Shown one piece after another: positions 53,722 through 62,096 of a DNA stretch of 64,000 nt. A program made the position numbers and the translations under genes. Where the stretch lies: positions 1 to 64,000 of the forward strand of contig CAKTEE010000001.1 in NCBI GenBank assembly GCA_934546985.1. The letters are read 5' to 3'. The number at the start of each line of letters is the position of its first letter. The first letter of the stretch is position 1. The notes under the pieces are model-generated. The model had not been told where the DNA came from, ran no database searches, and worked only from the letters and a program-made list of their open reading frames with translations. This DNA is from an uncultured Eubacteriales bacterium (lineage in GTDB: Bacteria > Bacillota > Clostridia > Oscillospirales > Acutalibacteraceae).

Positions 53722-56360
53722 TGAATTTATTCCGGCTTTCCATGCGTTATCTCCGGCTTCAGAAAAAACGTACGGTTGCTACAATTCTGGGCGTTGTAAT
53801 GTCTGTTGCCCTTGTAACCGGCACCGCACTGATGGTTAATTCTTACCAGGATATGGCGATGAAGCAGGAACAGCAGTATTCTGGCACATGGCATTATAAA
53901 TTAACCGGAAAGATAACGCCGGAGCAGATAGAACAGCTGAATGCCAATTATCTGATAGATAAAGCAGGCATTGGTTCATATGACCGCTATTTGGATATGG
54001 GGATGGTAGATTCTGAGGAAGAAGAGAAGCAGATAACCGGCAAGTTATATCTGCGTGAACTTTCAGAGAATTTTTTGCGGGAGATGCCGTACCGTATCGT
54101 TGAGGGAAGAATGCCGCAAAACCGCAATGAAATCGCTTTGCATATTACCTCGCGGAACATTGGGGGAAAAGAACTGAAAATTGGGGATACGGTTTCCAAT
54201 CCCATCTATTCCTATGAAACAACGGAGGAACGGGAATGGGGGACGACAGAATTTGCCAGTGACCCGGTATTAATGAACGATGATAACCGGTCGTTTACAA
54301 TTGTAGGTTATTATGACAGCAATATTTATTTTGAGGAGCACAGGGGAGAAGCTCTTACAATAGCTCCGGAGGGAAATCATACCTACTTTGCCTATGTTAA
54401 TGTAAAACCGGTACCGGATTATATGAAATCATTGAAACATGCAATGGAAGACTGCGGGCTCTCCGATGCAGATATAAGGGCAAATAGCTATCTGCGTTAT
54501 TTAGGACAGGGTCAGTCAACAATGCTGAATGCACTGCGCGGAACCCTTATCATACTTGCGCTAATTATTATGACAGTTATGGTGATTGTTATCAGCAATT
54601 CCTTTTCCATGTCCATGACGGAAAAAATCAGCCAAATCGGAACGCTCCGGTGTATTGGTGCAACGCCTTCGCAGATACGTTCTATGACAATGTACGAAGC
54701 GCTGATGATTTGGGTGATTGCTTTGCCCATAGGTCTGCTTGCAGGTACAGGTGCAATGGCGGTTGTGTTTAAAATTGTATCTGATTTAGGGGCGGCGATG
54801 TCGTTTGAGATGCATATTATACCATCGCTGTTGCCATATATCTTGCCGGCAGTGTTAAGCTTTTTGGCAGTAATGGTATCAGCATATTTTCCGGCGCGTA
54901 AAGCAAACCGGATTTCCATGGTAGAGGCAGTGCGGGGGACTTCAGATTATCAGAATGCGCGGATTAAAAGAACACGCAAGGGTAAATTCTGGGGAAAGAT
55001 ATTTGGATTCCCGGGATTTCTTGCGGCGAAAAATATTCGTCGGAATCCCAGACGTTTTCGTGTAACGGTGCTATCTGTTATTGTCAGTGTTGCTATGTTT
55101 GTTTCTGTGGGCGGTTTTGCCGGTGCTGTTGCGTCAGCAGTGCGTGGTACGGATATCCTGTTTCAGAAAGATTTCCAGTTTTACCGCTATACTGATGAAC
55201 GTATTGATAAGGATGCGGCGATAAAGGCGCAATTTGAAAAAGCAGAAAAAGAAGTATCGCGTGTGAAAGGTGTTGCGCGTTGGCAGTATTATCGAGAGGC
55301 GTATGTTGAACTGAACGTTCCCAAAGAATATATCAATGAACAATACCGAAAACTCGCGCAGGAAGAAGATAATGCATTTGCCGGATATCAGGAAATGGAA
55401 AATGGAGAAACTTTTCTGAATACTTGGATTGTTCCTATTAGCCGTGAAAATTATGCCGGTTTGAATTTTTCAGGAACTGCACCGTCATATGATGATTTAT
55501 TATCCGGCGGTCAGGTTATTTTTTGCCGGGGGGTGATGTCAGTTACAGACGGCGGAAGAATTTTCAGCGCTGATGTAGCAAATTATAATGTCGGAGATAA
55601 GCTGAATGCAAAATTTTATAAGTATGTACCTTCCGCCGACGGATCTGATGAGGGTACGCAAATCAGTAAAGTGAAAGAATTGACGATTGGAGGTATATTA
55701 AAGGAAGTTCCTTGGTATGTTGCAGGAGAACACACTTCCGGATATATTATTGTACCTGAGGAATGTTACGAGGATATAGCAACCATTAACGGTTGGAGGC
55801 AGCTTTCTGATGCTAACTATTATCTTGCAGTTCAGGCACAGGAGGGTAAAGAAGAGGAAATATCAAAAACAATGTCTGAAATCAGCAGTCAGTATCCTGA
55901 ACTTTATTATTTCAATATATACCAGAACAATAAAGATGCAGAAAATACGTTTATCATTATGGGGATTTTCATCTATGGTTTTATGGCTGTGATTATTTTA
56001 ATTTGTTGTGTCAGTGTGTTTAATACAATCAATACCAACCTTTTACTGCGGCGGCGGGAGACCGCAATGATTTGCGCCGTAGGTATGGATAAAGGGCAGT
56101 TAATCCGGATGCTTCTGATAGAATGCGCATTGTATGGGGTTATCGGTACTTTCTGGGGTGCGCTGATAGGGTTGCCATTACTGTTTGTACTTTCCAATAA
56201 CTTTGATATCATCATTATGACGGGAGCTACACTTGTCCCAATGTTGTATGTATTGGCAGCGTTAGTTGCATCTGTTGTTATCAGTATTTTGGCAGGAATT
56301 GGGCCAATCAGGAAAATAATAAAAGCGCCGATCGTCGAACAAATCCGCGCGCAGGAATAA
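53718..56360 (+). CDS. FtsX-like ABC permease
   Basis: An 880-residue permease. An N-terminal helix (about 17-38) is followed by a large extracytoplasmic domain, three helices (about 270-400) with SQIGTLRCIGATPSQIRSM, a helix near 445-470 with a second extracytoplasmic domain, and three C-terminal helices with ETAMICAVGMDKGQLIRML. Two FtsX domains are thus present. The RR-kinase-ATPase-permease order matches modules for response to peptide antibiotics or envelope stress in Clostridia; the substrate is unknown. Confidence 0.93.
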   Translation: MMNLFRLSMRYLRLQKKRTVATILGVVMSVALVTGTALMVNSYQDMAMKQEQQYSGTWHYKLTGKITPEQIEQLNANYLIDKAGIGSYDRYLDMGMVDSEEEEKQITGKLYLRELSENFLREMPYRIVEGRMPQNRNEIALHITSRNIGGKELKIGDTVSNPIYSYETTEEREWGTTEFASDPVLMNDDNRSFTIVGYYDSNIYFEEHRGEALTIAPEGNHTYFAYVNVKPVPDYMKSLKHAMEDCGLSDADIRANSYLRYLGQGQSTMLNALRGTLIILALIIMTVMVIVISNSFSMSMTEKISQIGTLRCIGATPSQIRSMTMYEALMIWVIALPIGLLAGTGAMAVVFKIVSDLGAAMSFEMHIIPSLLPYILPAVLSFLAVMVSAYFPARKANRISMVEAVRGTSDYQNARIKRTRKGKFWGKIFGFPGFLAAKNIRRNPRRFRVTVLSVIVSVAMFVSVGGFAGAVASAVRGTDILFQKDFQFYRYTDERIDKDAAIKAQFEKAEKEVSRVKGVARWQYYREAYVELNVPKEYINEQYRKLAQEEDNAFAGYQEMENGETFLNTWIVPISRENYAGLNFSGTAPSYDDLLSGGQVIFCRGVMSVTDGGRIFSADVANYNVGDKLNAKFYKYVPSADGSDEGTQISKVKELTIGGILKEVPWYVAGEHTSGYIIVPEECYEDIATINGWRQLSDANYYLAVQAQEGKEEEISKTMSEISSQYPELYYFNIYQNNKDAENTFIIMGIFIYGFMAVIILICCVSVFNTINTNLLLRRRETAMICAVGMDKGQLIRMLLIECALYGVIGTFWGALIGLPLLFVLSNNFDIIIMTGATLVPMLYVLAALVASVVISILAGIGPIRKIIKAPIVEQIRAQE

Positions 56361-56377
56361 AAGTCTATTTTAATTGT

Positions 56378-56438
56378 ACACATGTCAGCCGCCGCCGTCA
56401 GCAGGGATTATCCCTCAATGGCAGCGGCTGATTTGTGT
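56378..56438 (+). other. Long imperfect hairpin after the permease gene
   Basis: ACACA/TGTGT and TCAGCCGC/GCGGCTGA form an outer stem with a small internal loop. Inside are GCC/GGC and an AGGGA/TCCCT hairpin. No T tract follows, so it does not look like a simple terminator. It stands 18 bases after the permease stop and 15 before the next structured element. Confidence 0.55.
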
Positions 56439-56452
56439 TATCTATATAAAAA

Positions 56453-56535
56453 GCGGGGTAAAAACCGGCGGCTCCCCTGTGGCCCGCAAGCGAATGCCGG
56501 AGCCGCCTGCGGGCACCGTCGGCAGGAACCCCCGC
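56453..56535 (+). ncRNA. Candidate structured RNA with H-type pseudoknot
   Basis: This GC-rich block (roughly two-thirds G+C in A+T-richer surroundings) shows three perfect helices. GCGGGG (56453-56458) pairs with CCCCGC (56530-56535) as a closing stem. GGCGGCTCC (56467-56475) pairs with GGAGCCGCC (56499-56507). GCCCGCA (56482-56488), in the loop of that helix, pairs with TGCGGGC (56508-56514) directly after it, giving a pseudoknot. I recognise no known class. The strand is undetermined since the pairing works either way. The downstream nucleosidase gene has its own promoter after the element, so a plain riboswitch for it is less likely. The remaining bases to 56708 show only a short CCCTT-AAGGG hairpin near 56609. 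Confidence 0.45.
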
Positions 56536-56708
56536 GTGATTTGTTCCTTTACCATAGTTTATGTATTGGATGCAGAATTCGCGACTGACCTCAGCGCTTC
56601 CAACATCCCTTTTTTGCAAGGGTTTGCCTGAGAAAGTTGGGTACTGCAAAATAACATGTAAAAATAACAATAAAAGTGCAGAAAAATTTTTTACAATTCC
56701 CCCGAAGT

Positions 56709-56737
56709 TTGACAGTTTGTCCAAAAAACGTTATAAT
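56709..56737 (+). promoter_or_regulatory. Promoter of the nucleosidase-carboxypeptidase pair
   Basis: A perfect TTGACA (56709-56714) and TATAAT (56732-56737) with a 17-base spacer, 33 bases before the start codon. Confidence 0.9.
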
Positions 56738-56770
56738 AAATAATATTTAACTATAATGGAGGGGTTTTGC

Positions 56771-57487
56771 ATGAAAAAAGTGATTGGCATCGTTATTGCT
56801 GATGAAATGGAGTTCAAACCCTTTACAGAATATGCGCAAAAACATTTTCCCTGCCAAGCGGGTATGCGCCGCGGTAATGAAAGTTTAAGCGTCACGCTTC
56901 AGCACGATGAAGATGAATTGCTGATTCATGCGGTGAAATGTGGGATAGGAAAAGTTAATGCCGCCAGCGCGGCAGCTTTCCTGATAGCAGATGACGGTGC
57001 GCATATCATTTTAAACGCAGGATTATCCGGCGCTGTAAAAGGCGTGCACCGTGAAGAAATTGTCATCGGTTCTTCTTATGTAGAAGCTGATTTTGACCTT
57101 ACGGCAATTGGTTATGAGCTGGGCGCCAAACCCGGACAGGAGTTTATTTATCCGGCGGATTCAGAGTTACTCGCGCTGTCAAAAGCAGTATTCCCTGCGT
57201 TAAAATCCGGCAGGCTGGGCTGCGGTGATATTTTCCTTGCCGATTCGGAAAAGAAAAAACGTTTTGACGATGCTTTCGACCTTTGTGCTTTTGATATGGA
57301 AACCGGCGCGATTGCAAGCGTCTGCCGGAAAGCGAACGTACCGTTTTTGGCAATCCGTAAAGTATCTGATGATGCGGATGATTGTGCAACACAGGATTAT
57401 CAGGAGATGAACGACCGTGCCGAAGCGGATTTAACAGAATTGCTGTTTCGGTTGTTAGATAAGATTTTGGCTACATCCGTTGGATAA
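56771..57487 (+). CDS. mtnN: 5'-methylthioadenosine/S-adenosylhomocysteine nucleosidase family protein
   Basis: A 238-residue purine-nucleoside-phosphorylase fold enzyme. It likely removes adenine from MTA/SAH. Catalytic residues are in place: Glu in GIVIADEMEFKPF, Glu in FDMETGAIASVC and Asp in AIRKVSDDADD. NAGLSGAVKGVHREEIVIGS is the phosphorylase-like glycine region. Sequence is somewhat divergent from E. coli Pfs, so another nucleoside substrate is possible. ATG 56771 has TGGAGGGG upstream. Confidence 0.85.
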   Translation: MKKVIGIVIADEMEFKPFTEYAQKHFPCQAGMRRGNESLSVTLQHDEDELLIHAVKCGIGKVNAASAAAFLIADDGAHIILNAGLSGAVKGVHREEIVIGSSYVEADFDLTAIGYELGAKPGQEFIYPADSELLALSKAVFPALKSGRLGCGDIFLADSEKKKRFDDAFDLCAFDMETGAIASVCRKANVPFLAIRKVSDDADDCATQDYQEMNDRAEADLTELLFRLLDKILATSVG

Positions 57488-57511
57488 AGAAGTTTTTCAG
57501 GAGGCGGCAGT

Positions 57512-59431
57512 ATGATACTGAAAGAAAAACGAAAGAAATTGCGTGCAGGCGCGATGCTTGTTTTATTTGCGCTGAGCAGTACGTTGGGTACAGCGGCAGC
57601 AGTAAAAGGCGGTGGCTTTGATACAGCTTTGCCTACACAGGCAATTGTTTCCATGGAACGGATGAAAGCGCCGGCTTCGGATAATGGGATAATAGAATTA
57701 TCCGGCAGTGCAGTTGTAACGGCGTCTTATTTAAATGTACGTTCCGGCCCGAATGCTTCCTATAGTATTCAGAGTACGCTGAAAAATAAAGATGTTGTTA
57801 CCTTGCTCGGCAGATTTTCCAACAACTGGTATAAAATAAAGTATGGCAGTAATAAAACCGGCTATGTTAACGGCGGATATTTAAAAATATCTGAGAATAC
57901 CGGAGGCGGCGGGACGTCATCTTCAACTGTTGATCAGGGGATGACTGCATACAGCGGAGAAGCAGCAACAACAACTGCACTGAATGTACGCACAGGACCG
58001 GCAACTTCCTATACGAAAATTGGAGTTTTACCAACAGGGATAAAAGTAACGCTGGTTGGTAAATTTTCATCTAATTGGTATAAAATAAAATATGCAGACG
58101 GCTATGCGTATGTCAGCGGCAGTTATTTAAAAATTTCTGCGGCACAGGAACCAACAACAACGCCTAATGTGGATAATACCATGGATAAAGGTATGACTGC
58201 ATGGAACGGTACGGCGGTTACTACAGGCAATTTAAATGTCAGGAAAGGTCCTGCAGTATCTTATGGGGTTATGGGGGTTCTTTCTACCGGAACCAAAGTA
58301 ACGTTGGTTGGCAAATTTACAACAGGCTGGTATAAAATAAAATATAAGACTGGCTATGCATATGTCAGCGGCAGTTATCTGGGGAGTATAACTGCTTCCG
58401 GCGGGAATACTAACACAAATCCAAATACAGATGCGGGAATGGCTGCATACGATGCGCAGGGAACGGTAAAAGAAACGCTGAATGTGCGGTCAGGTCCTGG
58501 AACAGCGAATAATAAAATCGGACTTTTACAGTCTGGGACAAAAATAAAAATTTTTGGTAAGTTTTCCAATGGCTGGTATAAAATTCAATATAATAATGGT
58601 TATGGTTATGTTTGCGCAGATTATGTAAAAGTAGATTCTCCGGCAACAGAACCAAACGTTGATGCAGGAATGACTGCTTTCACTGCAAAAGGGAAAACTA
58701 CCGATAATTTAAATGCAAGGATTGGTCCGACCACGGCATATGCAAAAGTTAGTGTAATACCTAAAGGGACGACAGTTGATATTGTTGGCAAGTTTTCTTC
58801 CAATTGGTATAAAATTAAATATGGCTCTGACTATGCATATGTTTGTGGGTTATATGTGGATTTATCCGTTCATTCCGACTTGCCGGCAAATCCGTTGGAT
58901 GATATTTTGTGGATACCGACGAGAAAACCAATGCCGTCTTCTTATGTGCCTGCAGGTCTTGTGAATTTAAAAACGACTTATGGTTTGCCCGTTTCCGGTA
59001 CACAGTATTTAATAAAAGACGTTGCGGATGCATATTGTGAATTATATCAGGCTGCAAAAGCCGCAGGTGTGCTGAAGAAGGGTGATATGGTTGCTAACAG
59101 CGCTTACCGTTCTTATGCCACGCAGCAGGCATTGTACAACAGCATAGCAAATAAGCAACAGGTATCAAAACCTGGTTTAAGCGAACATCAAATGGGTGTG
59201 GCGGTTGACATTGCACAGCAGAATTATTCCACCTTTAAGAATTCCCCATTGTGTGCATGGCTGAAAGATAATGCATATAAATATGGATTTATCCTTCGTT
59301 ATACTGCGGATAAAAGTTCAATCACAGGCATTATTGATGAACCGTGGCATTATAGATATGTAGGAAAAAATCATGCGAAGGCGATTTATAACAGCGGCAA
59401 ATGTTTGGAAGAATATGTTGACAGTTTATGA
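57512..59431 (+). CDS. Secreted D,D-carboxypeptidase (VanY type) with five SH3b domains
   Basis: A 639-residue exported wall enzyme. A signal peptide (basic start, hydrophobic to about residue 30) is followed by five bacterial SH3 repeats of about 75-80 residues between residues 63 and 455, each with an LNVRxGP motif, NWYKIKY or GWYKIKY and GY.YV. Thr/Asn/Pro linkers join them. The C-terminal VanY domain has AYRSYATQQALYNS, SEHQMGVAVDIA (His about 559, Asp about 565) and EPWHYRYVG (His about 613), the zinc-binding set. It trims peptidoglycan stem peptides. Lies 24 bases after the nucleosidase gene. Confidence 0.94.
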   Translation: MILKEKRKKLRAGAMLVLFALSSTLGTAAAVKGGGFDTALPTQAIVSMERMKAPASDNGIIELSGSAVVTASYLNVRSGPNASYSIQSTLKNKDVVTLLGRFSNNWYKIKYGSNKTGYVNGGYLKISENTGGGGTSSSTVDQGMTAYSGEAATTTALNVRTGPATSYTKIGVLPTGIKVTLVGKFSSNWYKIKYADGYAYVSGSYLKISAAQEPTTTPNVDNTMDKGMTAWNGTAVTTGNLNVRKGPAVSYGVMGVLSTGTKVTLVGKFTTGWYKIKYKTGYAYVSGSYLGSITASGGNTNTNPNTDAGMAAYDAQGTVKETLNVRSGPGTANNKIGLLQSGTKIKIFGKFSNGWYKIQYNNGYGYVCADYVKVDSPATEPNVDAGMTAFTAKGKTTDNLNARIGPTTAYAKVSVIPKGTTVDIVGKFSSNWYKIKYGSDYAYVCGLYVDLSVHSDLPANPLDDILWIPTRKPMPSSYVPAGLVNLKTTYGLPVSGTQYLIKDVADAYCELYQAAKAAGVLKKGDMVANSAYRSYATQQALYNSIANKQQVSKPGLSEHQMGVAVDIAQQNYSTFKNSPLCAWLKDNAYKYGFILRYTADKSSITGIIDEPWHYRYVGKNHAKAIYNSGKCLEEYVDSL

Positions 59432-59444
59432 TAAGTGAGGACAT

Positions 59445-59609
59445 TTGGAGAACAAAGTGGCTGTACGAAAAAATATCTTAAATCAGGAAAATAAGGATAT
59501 GATATCTGATCAACTGAGTTTTGAAGAATGTGAAAATTCATTTGCATACTTGGACAAGATAAGCGACACCAACATGCAGTTGGTGTCGCTTATCTGCACC
59601 TTTAGGTAA
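59445..59609 (+). CDS. Possible 54-residue small protein
   Basis: A frame starting TTG 59445, with AGTGAGG a few bases upstream, codes a hydrophilic peptide beginning MENKVAVRKNILNQENKDM. Its last third lies inside a perfect 17-bp hairpin. No family is recognised, and it could be chance. Apart from this frame, the hairpin and the terminator at 59748, the gap 59432-59793 holds only a weak ACACCAC/GTGGT hairpin near 59646. Confidence 0.25.
   Translation: MENKVAVRKNILNQENKDMISDQLSFEECENSFAYLDKISDTNMQLVSLICTFR
59557..59595 (+). other. Perfect 17-bp hairpin downstream of the carboxypeptidase gene
   Basis: AGATAAGCGACACCAAC (59557-59573) is exactly complementary to 59579-59595 around the loop ATGCA. 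No T run follows (GCACCTTTA), so it is either a weak terminator or an RNA-stabilising 3' structure. Confidence 0.7.
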
Positions 59610-59747
59610 CGCTGGTGTTGTTTATCATTGTAAAGTTATTATTCACACCACATTTTTTAGGCGTGGTATTTAATTATTCGATGCATAAAGCTGAAAGCTT
59701 TTTTATGGAGGATCTCTGTTGGTAGAGCTAATGGTTTCCGTAACAAT

Positions 59748-59786
59748 AAAAGCCTGTTCCGCGTTTATACGTAAACAGGCTTTTTC
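59748..59786 (-). terminator. Terminator of the DUF4190-like gene
   Basis: AAAAGCCTGTT pairs with AACAGGCTTTT with T/A tracts on both sides, 8 bases after the minus-strand stop. It can work in both directions. Confidence 0.85.
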
Positions 59787-59793
59787 ATGTACA

Positions 59794-60405
59794 TTAATAA
59801 TATTGGCTGTAATAGGCGAGATCAGGATTAGATAATACCAGTGCAAATGTCAAAATGCCTACCACGATTGTAGCAATAGAGAAACCGATAGAAACCCATG
59901 AAAGAATTTTAGAAAGTTTTGCCGCAGAATTTGCGTCATAATAGTTACCAATAGAGGATGCAGTAGTGTATTTACTTCCCTGAGTCATTGCAAAAATTGA
60001 CAAAATAAGACCTGGGACAATGTTGCAGGTGATAATCGAAAGCACCAGTGATACAATTGCGAGCGTATTGCTATAGGGTTGAAGCTGTACATTCCCGCCA
60101 AACGGGGCATATGGCATACCATAAGGCTGTTGATATGGCGGCTGATATGGTTGCCCAGTGTATGGCTGCTGATATGGAGGAAACGGGTTGCTGGATGAAT
60201 TTGAATTCGGCGGCTGAACAGGTTCCGAATTTTCTATGGTCTGCTGGTATGGTTCATAAGGCTTTTCCTGCATAGGAGGAATACTGTTATTTTCATTAGC
60301 CGTGGATTCAACCGTTTTCTCCAGCAGAGAGCTGCTGCAACGGATACATTTTTTAGCATTATCATCATTTTGAGCGCCGCATTTTGGACAATAAATAACA
60401 ATCAC
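59794..60405 (-). CDS. Zinc-ribbon plus DUF4190-like membrane protein
   Basis: A 203-residue protein. An N-terminal zinc ribbon (YCPKCGAQNDDNAKKCIRC) is followed by a Pro/Gln/Tyr-rich flexible region with PYQQPY and GQPYQPP-like repeats (about 45-105), and a DUF4190-like double-helix membrane domain (TLAIVSLVLSIITCNIVPGLILSIFAM and a second helix near 170-195). Function unknown. The start is odd: GTG 60405 is fused to its own GAGGTG motif, so initiation at GTG would need a weak AAGATTGAG site, whereas an ATT codon 9 bases later is at better spacing from GAGG. Confidence 0.75.
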   Translation of the reverse strand: MIVIYCPKCGAQNDDNAKKCIRCSSSLLEKTVESTANENNSIPPMQEKPYEPYQQTIENSEPVQPPNSNSSSNPFPPYQQPYTGQPYQPPYQQPYGMPYAPFGGNVQLQPYSNTLAIVSLVLSIITCNIVPGLILSIFAMTQGSKYTTASSIGNYYDANSAAKLSKILSWVSIGFSIATIVVGILTFALVLSNPDLAYYSQYY

Positions 60406-60594
60406 CTCAATCTTTTAAGATAAATTCATTATATCATTTTCTTCTATATAAAAACAAGAGGAATCAGGAATTCTGCCAATTATCTTGTGTTACCGATATT
60501 CAATTTTTAAAACTATTTGGTAAAAGGATATCACTAAAACCTGGCGCAAATCAAGAATGTGAAATTTAATTATATATACGTGATAAAATGATTC

Positions 60595-60623
60595 TTTACA
60601 GAACAAAAGTTCTATATTATAAT
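60595..60623 (+). promoter_or_regulatory. dinB promoter with LexA (SOS) box in the spacer
   Basis: TTTACA (60595-60600) and TATAAT (60618-60623) are 17 bases apart. In the spacer GAACAAAAGTTC (60601-60612) is a perfect GAAC-N4-GTTC Gram-positive LexA operator. Binding there would block RNA polymerase until DNA damage. Confidence 0.88.
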
Positions 60624-60655
60624 ATGGTAAAAACATTTGTTCGGGGCGAATGGTT

Positions 60656-61868
60656 ATGGAAGAACGTATTATCCTGCACAGTGATTTGAACAATTTTTAT
60701 GCGTCTGTGGAATGTTTAGAACATCCGGAACTATCAGAAGTTCCGGTTATTGTCGCTGGCAGCGTGGAGGATAGGCATGGGGTTGTTCTTGCAAAAAATC
60801 AGGCCGCAAAAAAATATGGGATAAAAACTGCGGAAACCGTATGGCAGGCGAAAGAGAAATGCTCAAATTTAATAATTCTTCCACCGCATCATGAGAAATA
60901 TGCTGTGTTTTCCAGAGCGGTGAAAAAAATTTATGAACGCTTTACTAATTGTGTGGAAGCTTTTAGTATAGATGAGTGCTGGCTGGATGTGACAGGAAGT
61001 GCGGCGCTGTTTGGTAGCGGATATCAAATTGCACAGCAAATCCGCCGCTCGGTAAAAAGGGAAACTGGCTTGACGGTTTCCGTAGGTGTCAGCTTTAATA
61101 AAAGTATTGCAAAACTGGCAAGCGACAGAAAAAAGCCCGATGGCGTTACAGTTATTAACCGTATGAATTTTAAACGGCAGGTGTGGCCGATGCCGGTTGC
61201 AGAACTTTGTGGGGTGGGGGAAGGAAACAGAGAAAAAACTGAAAGCGATTGGTGTGCTGACGATTGGAGATTTAGCAAATGCAGGTAAACAAGCACTAAC
61301 GGAACGGTTGGGTAAAAACGGAGGTTATCTTTGGCAGTGTGCGAATGGGCTGGAAAATGAGCCTGTGCTTTCTGAGAAAGAAATGCCTCCTCCCAAGAGT
61401 ATCGGACGAAGTATGACCTGTAAAAAAGATTTAACAAGCACTCAGGAAGTTTGGCAGTTTCTTTTATTTTTATCAGAGCAGGTTTCTGCACAGCTGCGAC
61501 TGCAAAATTTTACGGCGGATGTTGTGCAAATCAGTATCAAAGATTCCTCTTTAAAAGTCAGCGAATATCAGGAAAAAATGCTCGTTTCAAGCCGTTTGGG
61601 AATAGAAATTGCCAAAACAGGTTTTCAACTTTTTCAGCGCCATTGGAAATGGACGCGTCCGGTACGTGCAGTAGGCATCCGTGTCTGTGCGCTTATGGAT
61701 GCGAACAGCGGATGGCAGCCATCTTTTTTTGCAGACAGCCAATATTGTGAGCGTAAAGAAATGTTGGAAGAAAGTATGGACAGAATACGTAACCGGTTCG
61801 GTAACGGTACCATTATGCGCGCTTCATTGATGCAGAAATTTTCTTCTGAAAAAACTGTAATGGAATAA
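60656..61868 (+). pseudogene. dinB: DNA polymerase IV (dinB), interrupted by a frameshift
   Basis: Y-family translesion polymerase. Frame one (to 61288) holds LHSDLNNFYASVE with the first catalytic Asp, SIDECWLDVTG with the Asp-Glu pair, SVGVSFNKSIAKLASDRKKPDG and the start of the helix-hairpin-helix PVAELCGVG. The protein continues in the next frame with KETEKKLKAIGVLTIGDLA and the little-finger domain, stopping at 61868. An extra G in the run GGGGG at 61216-61220 explains the shift; with four Gs one continuous product of about 403 residues results. It may be a true pseudogene, a phase-variable homopolymer or a sequencing error. The truncated frame-one product would keep the palm but lose the DNA-gripping part. 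Confidence 0.9.
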
Positions 61869-62096
61869 AAAGAAAAAGTTTTAAATCTGTTTCTTTTTTT
61901 CAGCATTTTTTTTAACATTTATCCTTTATAATTCTTGCAAAGCTTGTCTTTAAGCGGATGTTTTTTGGTGCGATTATCCCATTCTGAATCTTTCTGAGGA
62001 TTTTGTAAAATATATTTTAAAATTAAGTTGACTTTGAAGGCAACTTCGGTTAATATGAAAGAGAACTGTAAATGTAACTCTTGGGGTGACTGTCAC

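Noticed and set aside
56453..56535. HDV-like ribozyme
   Set aside because: On the minus strand the helix order loosely imitates P1-P2-P3-P1'-P2'. However, P4 is missing, the joining segment is only about 4 bases, and no proper catalytic-cytosine context is seen.
56453..56535. SRP RNA or other standard housekeeping RNA
   Set aside because: There is no GGAAG-type S-domain tetraloop region and no match to conserved 6S, tmRNA or RNase P segments that I can recall.
57700..58870. CRISPR-like or simple DNA repeat array
   Set aside because: The periodicity is about 235 bases and stems from five protein-level SH3b repeats, not from short direct repeats with spacers.
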